A DNA stretch of 64,000 nt, taken from assembly GCA_026874595.1 (NCBI GenBank), contig CM049314.1:2193318-2257317 (forward strand), written 5' to 3'. The position numbers and the translations under genes were made by a program. Position 1 is the first letter of the stretch; every line of letters begins with the position of its first letter. Source of the DNA: Sipunculus nudus (taxonomy: Eukaryota; Annelida; Sipuncula; Golfingiida; Sipunculidae). This document shows, one piece after another, positions 32,559-46,139 of this stretch. The notes under the pieces were generated by a model, which was given only the letters and a program-made list of their open reading frames with translations, ran no database searches and was not told where the DNA came from.

Positions 32559-32890
32559 TGTTTCTGTTACGTTTCTAAAATGTTTTTGGTAACTTTTGAT
32601 TCTGTGATTTGTTTACCTACTAATCAAAATTAAAAATTAAAATATATAATTATAAATAAACCTTTATATCAACAAAAAAGAAGGTAATTGCAAAATATTG
32701 CATTATACTATACGATGCCATCAAATATTTAAAATGTGTTATGTTTACTAATGAATAGCAAAGATTATTTGGTTCATACAATTCCAAACAATAAAATTCA
32801 GCTTTAAAAAAGAGAAGTTGTGACAAATTATATAACATTAAGCCATGATAGTTTTGTAAAATAATTTTGTATTTTTAACTTTTTTTACAG

Positions 32891-33034
32891 GGTCTTCCTC
32901 GACTGTGCTGACATACAGGTTTGGATTCCGAGTGACTGTGCCCTGTGGCTCCCTCTTAGCCACTGTCGGATATATAATCAATGCCCTCGCGACAAGTATC
33001 TATATACTTTTGATAAGTAACGGCATCATATTAG
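32891..33034 (+). pseudogene. MCT copy B exon 3
   Basis: 144 nt, open, acceptor TTTTTACAG and donor GTGAGT kept. Substitutions such as A-to-S and C-to-Y relative to copy A. Part of a dead gene. Confidence 0.8.
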
Positions 33035-33092
33035 GTGAGTAGCTAATTATACGTTTAGTGATACTGTGTTTTTCCGCTCAAACCGAAATCTG

Positions 33093-33204
33093 AATTGTGG
33101 CAGAGGATAATGTCAATGTGAATTGTGGCAGAGGATAATGTCAATGTGAATTGTGGCAGAGGATAATGCCAATGTGAATTGTGGCAGAGGATAATGTCAA
33201 TTGA
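33093..33204 (+). repeat. 28-bp minisatellite, four units
   Basis: Units start at 33093, 33121, 33149 and 33177 with AATTGTGGCAGAGGATAATG. Copies A (5255) and C have a single unit, so the expansion is specific to B. Confidence 0.9.
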
Positions 33205-34429
33205 CCATCACAAGGACCCGAAGTAAATCCTGCGAATAGATGAGTATTTGTTAACTATATCACTAGTCAATTGCTACACAAAGTTAGATATGGTTTTTTA
33301 ACAGTTTTCTGCCCCAACAGAATATATCACATAATGATCTGATCTAGGTTCATTTAGTTTCATAAAGCTAGTATGTTTATTAACCATGCCATTTTTTTCA
33401 GGTAGTATGACTAGGGGCACAACCTGTATTCCCCCCCCCCTTTTTAGTATATTTTCTGCCAAGTATCAACAGTGGTTCGAATTTCTGAACTTCTGAAACT
33501 TTAGAGGTTATAATTCAAAATTGCTGGATATGGAAACTTCTTACTTATTATCCAGTGAGCTTCTTGATTGAAAAAATCTGTATTGAAACCTCGATTAAAG
33601 TCACGGTACCCAACATTCTGAAATGAAACCGAGAAAAACATTATCAAGATTATAAGCACTAGAAAATATTCAGCCATGACTAGTATTCTCCTCATTTATG
33701 CTGAATAGTGTCGATTTTGAAAAGAATGAGCCCTGCCCAATATCTTCACTGGTAATTAGGTCATCATGACCTCATTTGCATGAATCACAGGCTCATGTAC
33801 AGGGCTATTAGAACAACTAGTGCCAACACACAATAAGAGCCAAAGCTAGCACGTCCGTCAAATGAGCGCCATAGGGCATGGGACACATTAATATGTATCA
33901 TCATATTTGGAAAAGACCAAAGATTTTTACATTATCAAACAGGCTCTATGTTTATTATATAAGAATTCTGAAAAGCTTACAGCGTTTCCGAAGGCAGCAT
34001 GGCATAGACACTGTCCTGCTTTGTCTAATCCTGGTGACAAGTGAATGACTTCAGACTTTGCTGATTGCCTAAGAGAAAAAGAAATCGATTTATTTACCTG
34101 CCAAAAAATTATAAAACGTGTTCTTTGTTCAAGAGAACGTTCCGATATTCAGCGATGTGATATACAGGAGATCCCATGTAACAGGAGTTCTAGATATCAA
34201 TAAAATACACATGAGATTTGTTCCAATATCACTGTTTAAAATTCAGGGCAGGGCTTCCGTCTCTTTTCTTATCCAAATGCTTCCTGCAACATCCAAACAA
34301 TAATTCTTGATTATTCTTTTGTGGTATATTTATATGTGGTTACATTAAAATAGTGAACATAAATACTCTCGTATGCAATTATGCTCTTATTAACGTATGT
34401 TAGCGATTACCTGTGATAATGGTCATCTG
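33205..34429 (+). other. Intron 3 of copy B, left part
   Basis: Aligns with 62096-62530 of copy C. A 10-nt C run at 33431. AT-rich, no gene recognised. Confidence 0.45.
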
Positions 34430-34870
34430 AGCTATAGTGATCACTCTTTGGCCGTAGTCCGACCAGCACGCCTTAATTCGGGCGGCTGTCCGTTAACAGG
34501 GCACAAATCGTAACCTCTGGACCTGGAATCTTCTCACATGATATACAGGGGAGGGGGAGGGAGTCTCCTTAGAACCTTAAATTCGGTCTCTGTTACCCAA
34601 TATCCTCTGAGCTATGGGGCTTAGAATTAACCACAATGCATTGATCACCAGGATTCTTTGCATACAAATTGATCATGCAGTGCAACATCAGTTCCTTTTG
34701 TTTCAAATTTTTATGCATTATTTACTCTTTTTTTGAGACCTTCAAACAAGGAGTCATCCATGAACTTGCCACAAATCATGACCGTTGGAACTAGAAGCGT
34801 CTAACCTGACATCGTAATATAACACTATTGCCAATACAAACTGGTCAATCAGCTGAGCGTCATGACCCTT
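34430..34870 (-). repeat. Short copy of the ~330-bp array family
   Basis: Contains CATCTGAGCTATAGTGATCA, GTTAACAGGGCACAAATCGT and one to two decayed units. Same orientation and position as the longer array in copy A intron 3. Confidence 0.6.
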
Positions 34871-34918
34871 GGGTTACTTGTTGATACAGTATATGTTAAG
34901 CCTATGGATAATTAATTA

Positions 34919-34920
<2 letters not shown>

Positions 34921-34953
<33 letters not shown>
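34921..34953. repeat. (TA)n microsatellite, left of LINE fragment
   Basis: Same intron 3 position as the TA tracts at 8331 and 62818. Confidence 0.85.
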
Positions 34954-34956
<3 letters not shown>

Positions 34957-34969
34957 CTCGTTCATATTT

Positions 34970-35829
34970 ATATGACCACCGTACAAATCTATATTGATTA
35001 CGGTATAATCTTTTGGGGCCATCAAAGCTAAACTAATATGAACGTTCTCAAGAAATTCCAGAATAGAGCTGCCCGTATAACTTCTGGGAATTATGATGGG
35101 AATACAGCTAGTTCAACATTGGTATCAGCCTTAAAATGGCAAAAAAAAAAAAAAAATCAAAGATTATTGTACCTCTCTATATATTCATGTTTAAATGCCT
35201 TAATGGTCTAGCACCTTGTTATCTTAATTATCTATCAGAAACCCGATCTGAAATACACTCTTATAACACGAGATATTGTCAAGTGAAAATACCAACAGTT
35301 AGAACTGAATTGATGCAAAAATCTTTTATTTATCAGGGACCGAAATTATGGAATTTGTTACCGGAAGCTCTTCGTAAGATAGATAATTTAGATAAGTTCA
35401 AAACAGATCTTAAGCAATATTCTCTAAACTCTTGACATAATAACAATAAATCTGGTATGCATGCATGTTGACATTATATGCTTTACGAAAACCAATAAGT
35501 GAATAAACACTAATATAACTATGCGTACATTGCACTTGTGGTTTGTATTATTCTTTGCAACATTCATACAATGTTAGCAACATTGTTAATAACCTGAATA
35601 GTCTATGATTATCTAAATAATATTCTATAATAATAAACTCTTAATAATTGTCATACTAGTACAGGAACTAACAATATATGTTATATTCAGTTACAATATT
35701 CTGCACATATATGTTTGCTTGTATATTACTGTCCTGCATTTTGATCATGTTGAAAATTTCAATTACTCTCAGGGCCTTGTGGAAGATCAGTATATTCTGA
35801 ACAAGCCACCCTGAATAAAGATATATTAA

Positions 35830-35830
<1 letters not shown>
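34970..35830 (+). mobile_element. LINE 3' end (CR1/RTE-like) between TA tracts
   Basis: 5'-truncated. Translation from about 34985 to 35435 reads LKKFQNRAARI, then IFMFKCLNGLAPCYL, SYNTRY and GPKLWNLLPEALRKI, the standard C-terminal sequence of many LINE RT proteins. An A run at 35141 marks a frameshift. Stop at 35433-35435, then a ~390-bp 3' UTR running into (TA)n at 35832-35858. Confidence 0.8.
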
Positions 35831-35858
<28 letters not shown>

Positions 35859-35860
<2 letters not shown>

Positions 35861-36121
35861 TCTACCTTTGTTTGATAAGGCATAGCTGACCCTTTTTCGG
35901 GCGTTTTACTTAGATAAGTAACGATAAGTACCTTGGTAAAAACATTACAGATAAGGTTGTACTATTGAATGAATATTTTAATTAACATATCCTTCTGAAT
36001 GTATCATACATTATCATTGAATGTTGACGTGTGTGGTTACCATCTGAGGCAGCTGTTTTGTACATAATAGGGTTCATCTTTAAATTTATTACATTGAATT
36101 GTTAAATTTTATCTTTTACAG
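35859..36121 (+). other. Deletion scar of exon 4 in copy B
   Basis: The left part matches the end of intron 3 in A (CTACCTTTG, AAGGCAT), and the right part matches the end of intron 4 (ATCATTGAAT, TTGACGTGTG, ATAATAGGGTTCATC). Exon 4 and its flanks, about 1.5 kb in A, are gone; the joint is near 35950-35990. Confidence 0.75.
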
Positions 36122-36283
36122 ACTGGATTTATGACTTGGCAGGAAATGTTAACCTCTGCTTCCTTTTTACCGGAGCCATCTGCTTATTATCAGCTGGCCA
36201 TTTTTTGCGCTGTTCTTTTATCAGAGAAGGCTTGAGAAAGCAAATGAAGATACTAAGCGTGTCTCAGGTCATTATATCTGTAA
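36122..36283 (+). pseudogene. MCT copy B exon 5, 5' part
   Basis: Matches copy A from TGGATTTATGAC through CAGAGAAGGC to GTCAT. Similarity stops near 36284; the rest of the exon is at about 46308. One base is missing in the last-helix region, so the frame is lost. Confidence 0.8.
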
Positions 36284-37336
36284 TGCGTGGTCAGGGAAAA
36301 TACTTCGAGTTGTAGGAAGGTTCTTTATTCACTCAAACATGGTGATTCTGTGCAAGATTAAACAAAGGAAATTGGATATGAAATCAGTCACGGTGCAATA
36401 ATGTAACCCTAATTTGGTTTCATTAGAAGTCCATATCACATTAGAAGTCCATATCACAATATATTTCTTCTTTCCGTAGATTTAAAAGGTGTAAATGAAA
36501 CTGTATTTCCAATTAATGACACCCCGAATCTATGGTATGATATATTATATTAACTTAAGACTGATCTCCACCGTCATTGTAACTTGACCTCTGTTGGCAT
36601 GACCTTAGTACAATATACCAACACTTATGACACCTTGTAATGATGGATTTGTTCACATATATATTTGAATCAATAGAACTATGTTATATATGCATATGTT
36701 TATATGTGCATACTTTCGAACAAAATAATTAACAGGCTTGATTCATCACTGTGTATATATCAAAATCTGCCATTAATTAAATTTAAATGACTCATTCGGT
36801 AATCAGGATAATTATTAAGCTCTGGTGTGTATCCGAGCAACACAACCCATCGTATATATGCTGAACATAGTAGCAATATTTAAAAGACTTACAAGATTCA
36901 TGCGCCTTGTTTAATGACATAACCACGCTATTACTGGTGCCAGCATGTACAAACACTCCCCAGGCTGGTGCTGAAAGGCATACTATATGAGGTCACGACT
37001 TTGTACCATTAACATCAACTATCTAGTAACATGCTGTAAACAGTAATATTTAAATAAGTAGTGTAACCTATTACTGGTCATGTTTCGTATAACAACACTC
37101 TAGCACGGTCGAGTATAAAATCACGTAATTCAAATATTTTTGCCAACGACAGGACAAGGGTGACACACAAGGGACCCCTTTTTGATGGGCGACACTCAGC
37201 ATAAACAACAATAAGGATTCAACAAGACGAACCCTGTCATAAACCGTACCCAAGTCCTATCAACCGTACTGACTTATAAACCAAACTTACACCCAACACG
37301 TACAAAAATTTGTCTAGATTTTTGGGAAACGGAGTG

Positions 37337-40300
37337 CTTATTGACACACGGTCCGAAAGTCTCGGTTACCTCGGTTTGGAAGTCTCGGTTACCGTGTTTT
37401 GAGGTCTCGGGTACTGAGAATTGGGAGTCTCGGTTACCGTGTGTCACCACTGGTCAGTCATGCGTACCGAAATTAAGCTGGCGCACCGTTGCCCCAATTA
37501 ATCACTTTGATCACGGGTGCCCTAGATCAAAGGGCAAGGTAACTTCAAAGGCTACCAGGGAAATTGGGCGTCATGAAATGTGGTGTTTTTTTTTTATCGT
37601 TGCGAAGACGTTCCTTTTGCCTTATTGTAACATGGGTTTTCCAGGGTAATTGTGTATTTAAATTTTTTTGTCAATGGCCTATTTCCATCTTTAACGCAAA
37701 TTATAAACAAAAGTAATACTCTGTAATATAAAGGAGATGTATAATTTTACAAAAAAATAAGCAATTTATGAAAGGTGGTGTTGTTTGAGAGTCATTGTGT
37801 ATCCTAAGTCGAATTTATCGGCTCAAACTTTGATCTACCACCGTTATGCATGACGTTGATATTGATAAAGTCGCAAAAAAAAACGTTGCATTGCATTGTA
37901 CAAGCTATATATATTTGACTAATTTGAGCACATTTAGTCAATACATATCAAATATGGTAGTTTTTCTTATATAGATATCCATTTCTTCTTATTATAGAAT
38001 AATAAAAATTTGAAAATAATGCGTCAAATATAATAAATGAAACAAGCCTTTAAAAATTCTCAATTGCATATTTACCTCATCCAGGTCCCCTGCATGGCAG
38101 GGCATGCAGACGATTAGGACACGCTGTTCAGATGTTGAGAAGGATGATACTGAAGAAGACTGTTTTGGAATATTTAATTTTATATGGAACTTGCTTGAAT
38201 ATTTATGTACGGTATATTTTGTATATTATAAAATGTGTATGCATGTTTGAGTCCGTATCTTAACATGTTTATATTGTGTATATTAATTGTGTATATTTTA
38301 TATAGCATGATGTTTGGATTGTTTGGATTTTCTTTCTTTTTTTCATTACACAAACGTAATACATGCATAACGGAACAGTACATATATACAAACATACATA
38401 TAGAAATTAATATTTCAATAACAATTTACATTGAATCGCGTGAAGATTATTCATGTAGAGGAGAGCAGGTAGGTAAGGTTTTCCCATTTTGAATACATTT
38501 TGAATTTTATACATCCATGACAGTTCGGTAACTTTTTGAGACATCTGCAATTATAAACATACTTTTATATAACAAGTGTTAGCATATTTAACCATGTATG
38601 CTCGCTTTAACCTAACAGAACTTCAGATACTGAAAACTTAACAGAGGAGTTAAATGACGAACTATTCAAAACCTCTTGTATTTTTAACCACAATTTAGCG
38701 ATAAAAGAACAATTAAAAAAATATGTGATAAAGTTTCTCTTTCTAATTCACAAAAGGTACAAGTAGGAGAATCTATATTACATTCAGTCTATGAAGGAAT
38801 GGGTTTAACGTCACCCGACGTTGTAGTACATAAAACTGAAATTCCTAAGTGGTACGAAAAATGTGGTGTGTTATAAATCTTGGAGAATCCCATATAAACA
38901 ATCTCCTCTGATATATCAATTAAATCTTGTTTCCATTTCGTAACTACTAAGTCTGGAGTGACTAAATGTTTCTCTTGTTTTCTCTTGTTTGGGTTTTCTT
39001 TGCAGGTGTTATTAGTAGGCCTAGTTTATTTATAATTATAATGATATGTTTATTATTTAGTCCCCTTTGGGCTTATATATGTCACCTCAAATATAAACAC
39101 AGTAAATACTTAGTAGTAGATAGTGAACATCATAAACATCACTAGAGTGTACGGGTTGTGCTTTTTTTCTAACGGCATAAAAGTAAATTTTTACACTTGT
39201 TCCAACAGCGGACCAAGTATTCTACCAAAGTCTTACCGTCATAATTTATAAAATAAACCAATTGAATTGTTTTATCAAGTATAGGAAACTGCGTAATTGT
39301 GTAAGATGTTTTATCATACAGAATTGTTCGGGGTTCGTAATATAGGCAGAACATTCAAAACCGTTGTGCCTCTCATCTTCGACGTCACCATTTTAACATA
39401 TGGGACAGCCCCTTGCTCCAATTTTTAGGTTCCTGTATTTATTTGGTGGTATCAGCCTATATATGGTGTCTGAAATCTGTCAGTTTCACTTCTCAGCGCA
39501 AGTATCCCACACCTAAGCCGAGCAAGTATGCTGAACTTTGCTGTCGTCGATCGGGCCATATACTTTAACATATATACTTAATTATGTACCATGCATGCAC
39601 TGAGTGCTGATAAAACTGATAAAAAAATCTAAATTTCGGAACTGATCGGCATTGTTCAAGCCATTTATGTTGATTATCAGAACATAACTTCTGTTTCAGA
39701 TCACCTTGGCAACGCGGCGCTATTTCATTATATGTATGTATTAATAATTAAATATACATCAATGGATTCGAGTATCTTACTTCTTTGCATCTGAGCACTG
39801 CAGTTATCCGCGACTTGCAAGGTTATAATCCAATATGAATACTTTCTTGGTTAGACTTGTGTAATCCATAGTGATTCCAAAACCGTAACATCTCAATAAA
39901 ATTATATTTACATGTTAAACAACCAATGTCTCTTTTAGAGCAGCAATTACACATGCAGAACCTGTGAACACTAAAAAAGGTAAGGGAGAGCTCTGTTTTG
40001 AATTTTATAACATGATGGGTTTATGCATATCCCTATAACTCAGACGCATAATCTATAGGACTGTTACTACTATCATAGTACATAAGTTTGTAAACGAGTC
40101 ATATAAGTATAGTATCCTAAAAATTCTTAAACTTGCTCAATACTAGACCAAGAGCTTAAAATCCAGCAGGCGCTAGGAAATCAGAACTTTTAGGCAATAA
40201 AAAAGGATTTTATACCGACACAAGGCTTTTTATTATTTCTGCTAAGCCGTTAATACATATATATTAAACAGCATGACGGATTATATCGCCTTGTACCTCA

Positions 40301-41488
40301 CATAGTACCCCAAACCAGTTTGTGAAAATATTATTACTTAATCATACATAAGCTGAATAACTACTATATAAAATATTTATGGTGTTATAGATTTTGTAAT
40401 CAATTTTTAGTCCAAACAGCCGCGAGTGAAGAGTAGTTTCCTATATTTACCGATCAACAGTTTTTTTTCCTGCATGCATTCCCAGTTACTATAGGGCGAC
40501 GTGTTTCTATTCCTTGAGGCAAACGATTACTTAATAATGAAGTAACTAAAAAATATGATCAGTACAGGAGCATCCTTTTCGAACCCCTTTCTGATCTTTG
40601 GCTATAAGGTTAAGTTTGTTAAAGTAAGACGCGTTATTCTATAATCGATCAGGCCACGATGATGAGTTGTTGATAAAGATATGACCATTTCATGGCTCGA
40701 AGTAACTTAGCCAATTTAATTTTCGGTTTGTTCCTCTGATTTTGAACATTTCCACTTTACATCGTGAAAATCTGGAAAAGTATACATTTCATAAAGAAGA
40801 ATGTGACAAAATTCCAAGTATTCACCTCTGTATTATAAAATAGAGCAATAAAGTATCCATTTCTCAAGGTTAATAGCAATTATTTAATTCTTCAGTGTCG
40901 ATGTGCTTATAAAGTTTGTATATTTAGTCATAAGAAACTATGATTAACTTACTATATTTTGTTTTAATTTCAATTAAGCTTAAATTTGTTTCTATTATCC
41001 TTGTTTATTATCTTCTGATTAGAAAAATGATATTGAATAAAACTAGATATATGTATGTAAATTATATTTTATTTTTAAATTGTTGAATATATTTAAAATT
41101 TTGAAATGAGATAAATAATTTTCATCAGGGATGTAATTTCCAAACCCGAAATTAGTAGTAGGCCTACTACCCCACCTGACAAAAATATGCCCCTATGTTT
41201 TAAACTAATTAATATAAATGTTAAACATTTGTGTCAGAGTTCAAAGGACTCCAATGGTAACACCTGATTAGTCCAAAGCCACCACTTCTACACGGCCCGG
41301 TAATTAAGACCTGCTATAGTAAACAACTCGCGTTATTGACACACGGTTTCGGGTGTCACGACGGGGGTGTTAGTGACACACGGTGAACGCCCTGCCATCT
41401 AGCGGGAGTGTGACAGATTTGACGCATGCGCAGTCAAACCGTGTGTCAATAAGCAGAACTTATTGACACACCCCCGTGTGTCAATAAG
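37337..41488. mobile_element. TIR unit 1, 4152 bp
   Basis: Begins CTTATTGACACACGG and ends GTGTGTCAATAAG, perfect 13-base inverted ends. Further copies of the motif lie just inside both ends. Near the left end AGTCTCGGTTACC is repeated three to four times. No transposase-like ORF. About 93-95 percent like unit 2 over sampled stretches. Best described as a non-autonomous DNA-transposon-like element. Confidence 0.6.
38640..40300 (-). pseudogene. Decayed LINE pieces in TIR unit 1
   Basis: Minus-strand fragments equal to those in unit 2: a peptide ending NYDGKTLVEYLVRCWNKC (39169-39354) after a CPIC...VEDERHNGFEC motif, and near 38640-38930 the remains of a separate zinc-finger LINE terminus. 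Many stops. Confidence 0.55.
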
Positions 41489-41740
41489 GGCGGCCTTTGG
41501 GTAAACGTTGACAGTGAGCGATAACTGCGGAGATAAACATTATACAATGTGTATATACAACAAGTCCTCATATATTCCATTAAAACGTACACTAGGAAGA
41601 GCTCCATTCATAATATGACAACACTAAATTCAAATTAATGCAACCTAACCGTTAGGTGAGTACCAATAAGTGTCAAATTATGTCCACAACTTCAAATATC
41701 CAAACATGTGCCAAACTTGAACGTCGACACAAACGATGTG
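41489..41740. other. Spacer between the two TIR units
   Basis: 252 bases, AT-rich, without similarity to the sequence left of unit 1. The units are therefore not a simple head-to-tail duplication sharing a boundary. Confidence 0.5.
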
Positions 41741-43019
41741 CTTATTGATACACGGTCCGAAAGTCTCGGTTACCTGATTTGGAAGTCTCGGTTACCGTGT
41801 TTTGCAGTCTCGGGTACTTAGAATTGGGAGTTTCGGTTACCGTGTGTCACCAGTGGTCAGTCAAGCGTATCGCAATTAAGCTGGGGCACCGTTGCCCACA
41901 GTTAATCCCTTTGATCTAGGACACAATCCCTTTGATCACTGGTGTCCTAGATCAAAGGGCAAGGTAACTTCAAGGGCTACCAGAGAAACTGGGCGTCATG
42001 AAATGTGGCGTATTTTTTATCATTGCAAAGACGTTTCTTTTGCCTTATTGTAACAGGGGTTTTCCAGGGTAACTAATTGTTTATTTAAAATAATTTGTCA
42101 ATGGCCTATTTTTCATCTTCAACGCAAATTATTAGCAAAGGTAATACTCAGTTATATAAAAGAGATGTATAATTTTGCGAAAATAAGCATTTTATGAAAG
42201 GTGGTGTTGTTTGAGAGTCATTGTGTATCCTAAGTCGAATTTATCGGCTCAAACTTTGATCCACCACCATAGCGTTATGCATGACGTTGATATTGATAAA
42301 GTCGCTAAGAAAACGTTGCATTGTATATATTTGACCATTTGAGCACATTTAGTCATTACATATCAAATATGGTAGTTATTCTTATATAGATATCCATTTA
42401 TTCTTATTATAGAATAATAAAAATTTGAAAATAATGCGTCAAAGGTAATAAATGAAACAAGCCTTTAAAAAATTTAATTCTCTTGTTGCATATTTACCTC
42501 ATCCAGGGTCCCTGCATGGCAGGGCATGCAGACGATTAGGAAACACTGTTCAGAGGTCGAGAAGGATGATACTGAAGAAGACTGTTTTGGAATATTTAAT
42601 TTTATATGGAACTTGCTTGAATATTTATGTACGGTATATTTTGTATATCATAAAAATGTGTATGCATGTTTGTGTCCGTATCTTCACATGTTTATATTGT
42701 GTATATTAATTGTGTATATTTAATATAGCATGATGAATTCTTTGGATTTTCTTTCTTGTTTTTTATTACACAAACGTAGCACATGCATAACGGAACAGTA
42801 CATACATACAAACATACATATAGAAATTAATATTTCAATAACAATTTACATTGAATCGTGAAGATTATTCATGTATAGAGGAGAGCAGGTAGGTAAGGTT
42901 TTCCCATTTTGAATACATTTTGAATTTTATACATCCATGACAGTTCGGCAACTTTTTGAGACATCTGCAATTATAAACTTACTTTTATACAACCAGTGTT
43001 AGCATATTTAACCATCTAT

Positions 43020-43410
43020 GTTCGCTTTAACCTAACAGAACTTCAGATACTGAAAACTTAACGGAGGAGTTTAATGACGAACTATTCAAAACCTCTTGTA
43101 TTTTTAACCACAAGTTAGGGACAAAAGAACAATTAAAAAAAATATGTGATAAAGTTTCTCTTTCTAATTTACTAAAGGTACAAGTAGGAGAATCTATTAC
43201 ATTCAGTCTATGAAGAAATGGGTTTAACGTCACCCGACGTTGTAGTTCCATAACACTGAAAATTCCTAAGTTGTCCGAAAATGTTGTGTCATAAATCTTG
43301 GAGAATCCCATATAAACAATCTCCTCTGATATATCAATTAATTCTTGTTTCCATTTCTGAACTAAGTCTGGAGTGACTAAATGTTTATCTTGTTTTCTCT
43401 TGTTTGGGTT
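43020..43410 (-). pseudogene. L1/Tx1-like LINE ORF2 C-terminus in TIR unit 2
   Basis: ORF 43311-43027 reads MELQRRVTLNPFLHRL, then CTFSKLERETLSHIFFNCSF and LWLKIQEVLN: the zinc-binding C-X2-K-X2-E-T-X2-H-X4-C domain that ends L1/Tx1 type ORF2 proteins (first Cys partner replaced by Ser). The frame is open further upstream on the same strand. Confidence 0.75.
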
Positions 43411-43629
43411 TTCTTTGCAGGTTTTATTAGTAGTTTATTTATAATTATAAATATATGTTTATTATATAGTCCCCTTTGGGCTTATATAGTGTCACCTCAA
43501 ATATAAACACAGTAAATACTTAGTGGTAGATATTGAACATCATAAACATCATTAGAGTGTACGGGTTGTGCTTTTTTCTAACGGCGTAAAAGTAAATTTT
43601 TACACTTGTTCCAACAGCGGACCAAGTAT

Positions 43630-44640
43630 TCTACCCAAGTCTTACCGTCATAATATATGAATTAAACCAATTGAATTGTTTTATCAAGTATAGGAAACTG
43701 CGTAATTGTGAGATGTTTTATCATACAGAATTGTTCGGGGTTCGAAATATAGGCAGAACATTCAAAACCATTGTGCCTCTCATCTTCGACGTCACCGTTT
43801 TTACATATGGGACAGCCCCTTGCTTCAATTTTTAGGTTCCTGTATTAATTTGGTGGTATCAGCCTATATATGGTGTCTGAAATCTGTCAATTTCACTTCT
43901 CAGCGCAAGTATCCCACACCAAAGCCGAGCAAGTATACTGAACTTTGTTGTTGTCGATCGGGTCATATACTTTTTTAATGTATATACTTAATTATGTGCC
44001 GTGCACTGAGTGCTGATAAAATTGATAAAAAAAAATCTTAATTTCGGAAATGATCGGCATTGTTCAAGCCATTTATGTTGATTATCAGAACGTAACTTCT
44101 GTTTCAGATTACGTTGGCAATGCGGCGCTATTTCATTATATGTGTGTATTAATATACATCAATGGATTCGAGTATCTTATTTCTTTGCATCTGAGCACTG
44201 CAGTTATCCGCGACTTGCAAGGTTATAATCCAATATGAATACTTTCTTGGTTAGACTTGTGTAATCCATAGTGTTTCCAAAACCGTAACATCTCAGTCAA
44301 ATGATATCTACATGTTAAACAACCAATGTCTCTTTTAGAGCAGTTATTACACATGTAAAACCTGTGAACACTGAAAAAGGTAACGGAGAGCTCTGTTTTG
44401 AATTTTATCACATTACGGGGTTTATGTATATATCCCCATAACTCAGACGCATAATCTTTAGGACTGTAACTACCATCATAGTATATAAGTTTGTAAAGGA
44501 GTCATATAAGTATAGTATCCTTAACATTCTTAAACTTGCTCAATACTAGACCAAGAGCTTTAAATCCAGCAGGCGCTAGGAAATCAGAACTTTTAGGCCA
44601 TAAAAAATGATTTTATGCCGACATAAGGCTTTTTATTTTT
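43630..44640 (-). pseudogene. Second LINE RT C-terminal region in TIR unit 2
   Basis: In order on the minus strand: GFKALGLVLSKFKNVKD, a stop, then YASELWGYIHKP (44400-44470), which is the AxELWG motif of LINE RT; a basic region; and CPICKNGDVEDERHNGFEC with SAYIS (about 43740-43830), the terminal zinc-like motif. Frames shift several times. This is a different LINE lineage from 43020-43410. Confidence 0.65.
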
Positions 44641-46139
44641 TTCTGCTAAGCCGTTAATACATATATATTAAACAGCGTAACGGATTATATCGCCTTGTAC
44701 CTCACATAGTACCCCAAACCAATTTGTGAAAATATAATTACTTAATCATACATAAGCTGAATAACTACTATATAAACTTTTTATGGTGTTATAGATTTTG
44801 TAATCAATTTTTAGTCCAAACAGGCGCGAATGAAGAGTAGTTTCCTATATTTACCCATCAACAGCTTTTTTCCTGTATGCATGCCCACTCACTAGGGCGA
44901 CGTGTTTCTATTCCTTGAGGCAAACGATTACTTAATAATGAAGTAACTGAAAAATATGATCAGTACAGGAGCGTCCTTTTCGAACCCCATTCTGATCTTT
45001 GGATATGAGGATAAGTTTGTTAAAGTATTTTAAGACGCGTTATTCTATAATTGATCAGGCCATGATGATGAGTTGTTGATAAAGATATGACCATTCCATG
45101 GCTCGTAGTAACTTAGCCAATTTCATTTTCGGTTTGTTTCTCTGATTTTGAACATGTCCAGTTTACATCGTGAAAATCTGGAAAAGTATACATTTCATAA
45201 AGAAGAATGTGACATATCCCCAGTAATCAAGCCTGTATTATAATTAGAGTAATAAAGTATCCACTTCTCCGGGTTAATAGCAATAATTTATTATTCAGTA
45301 TCGATGTGCTTATAAAGTTTGTATATTTAGTCATAAGAAACTATGATTTACGTACTATATTTTGTATTATTTTCAATAAAGCTTATTTGTTCCTATTATC
45401 CTTGTTTATTATTTTCTGATTAGAAAAATGATATTGAATAAAATAAGAGATATATGTATGTAAATTATATTTTATTTTTAAATTGTTAAATATATTAAAA
45501 AATTTGAAATGAGATAAATAATTTTCATCAGAGATGTAATTTTCATCCCCAAAATTATAGTAGTTCCCCGCCTGTTAAAAAATAGGTTTTTAACTAATTT
45601 ATATACCTAGGCGATGAAAGTAATAAACTATTATAAATGTTGAACTTATGTGTCAGAGATCAAAGGACCTGATTAGTCCAAAGCCACCACTTCTCCTACA
45701 CAGCCCGGTAATTAAGACCTGCTATAGTATCAACAACTCGCGTTATTGGCACACGCTTGCGGGTATCACGACGAGGGTGTTAGTGACACACGGTGAACGC
45801 CCTGCCATCTAGCGGGAGTGTGACAGATTTGACGCATGCGCAGTTAAACCGTGTGTCAATAAGCTGGACCTTATTGACACACCCCGTGTGTCAATAAGGG
45901 CGGCCCAACCAATAAGCCACAGTTGCCCGGATGTAATGACAAAGCAATAACAGGATTTGTTCCCGATACCATGAAAAATAAACTTACGCGCCTCTCTTAT
46001 ATCAAGTAAAAATGAATATAAATAAATATATAAAACCTGCATATACTTTTCAAGGACACGCAAAACGTATTATTTGAAATTTTAAGAAAATATTTGGGAA
46101 CCCAGGTCTGTAGTATAGAAATAAAAAGATTCTAACTTC

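Larger units (their letters stand above)
41741..45898. mobile_element. TIR unit 2, 4158 bp
   Basis: Begins CTTATTGATACACGG (one change) and ends GTGTGTCAATAAG. The right end carries CTTATTGACACAC, CCCC, GTGTGTCAATAAG as a palindrome, preceded by another GTGTGTCAATAAG. Same orientation as unit 1. Both are followed by GGCGGCC and preceded by TG, which may be part of the element or the target. Confidence 0.6.

Noticed and set aside
42452..42723. Small membrane protein in the TIR units
   Set aside because: Two overlapping frames, both hydrophobic because of T-rich sequence; the frame differs between units 1 and 2.
37337..45898. LTR retrotransposon with units 1 and 2 as giant LTRs
   Set aside because: The 252-bp spacer holds no genes, and the ends are inverted repeats rather than TG/CA.
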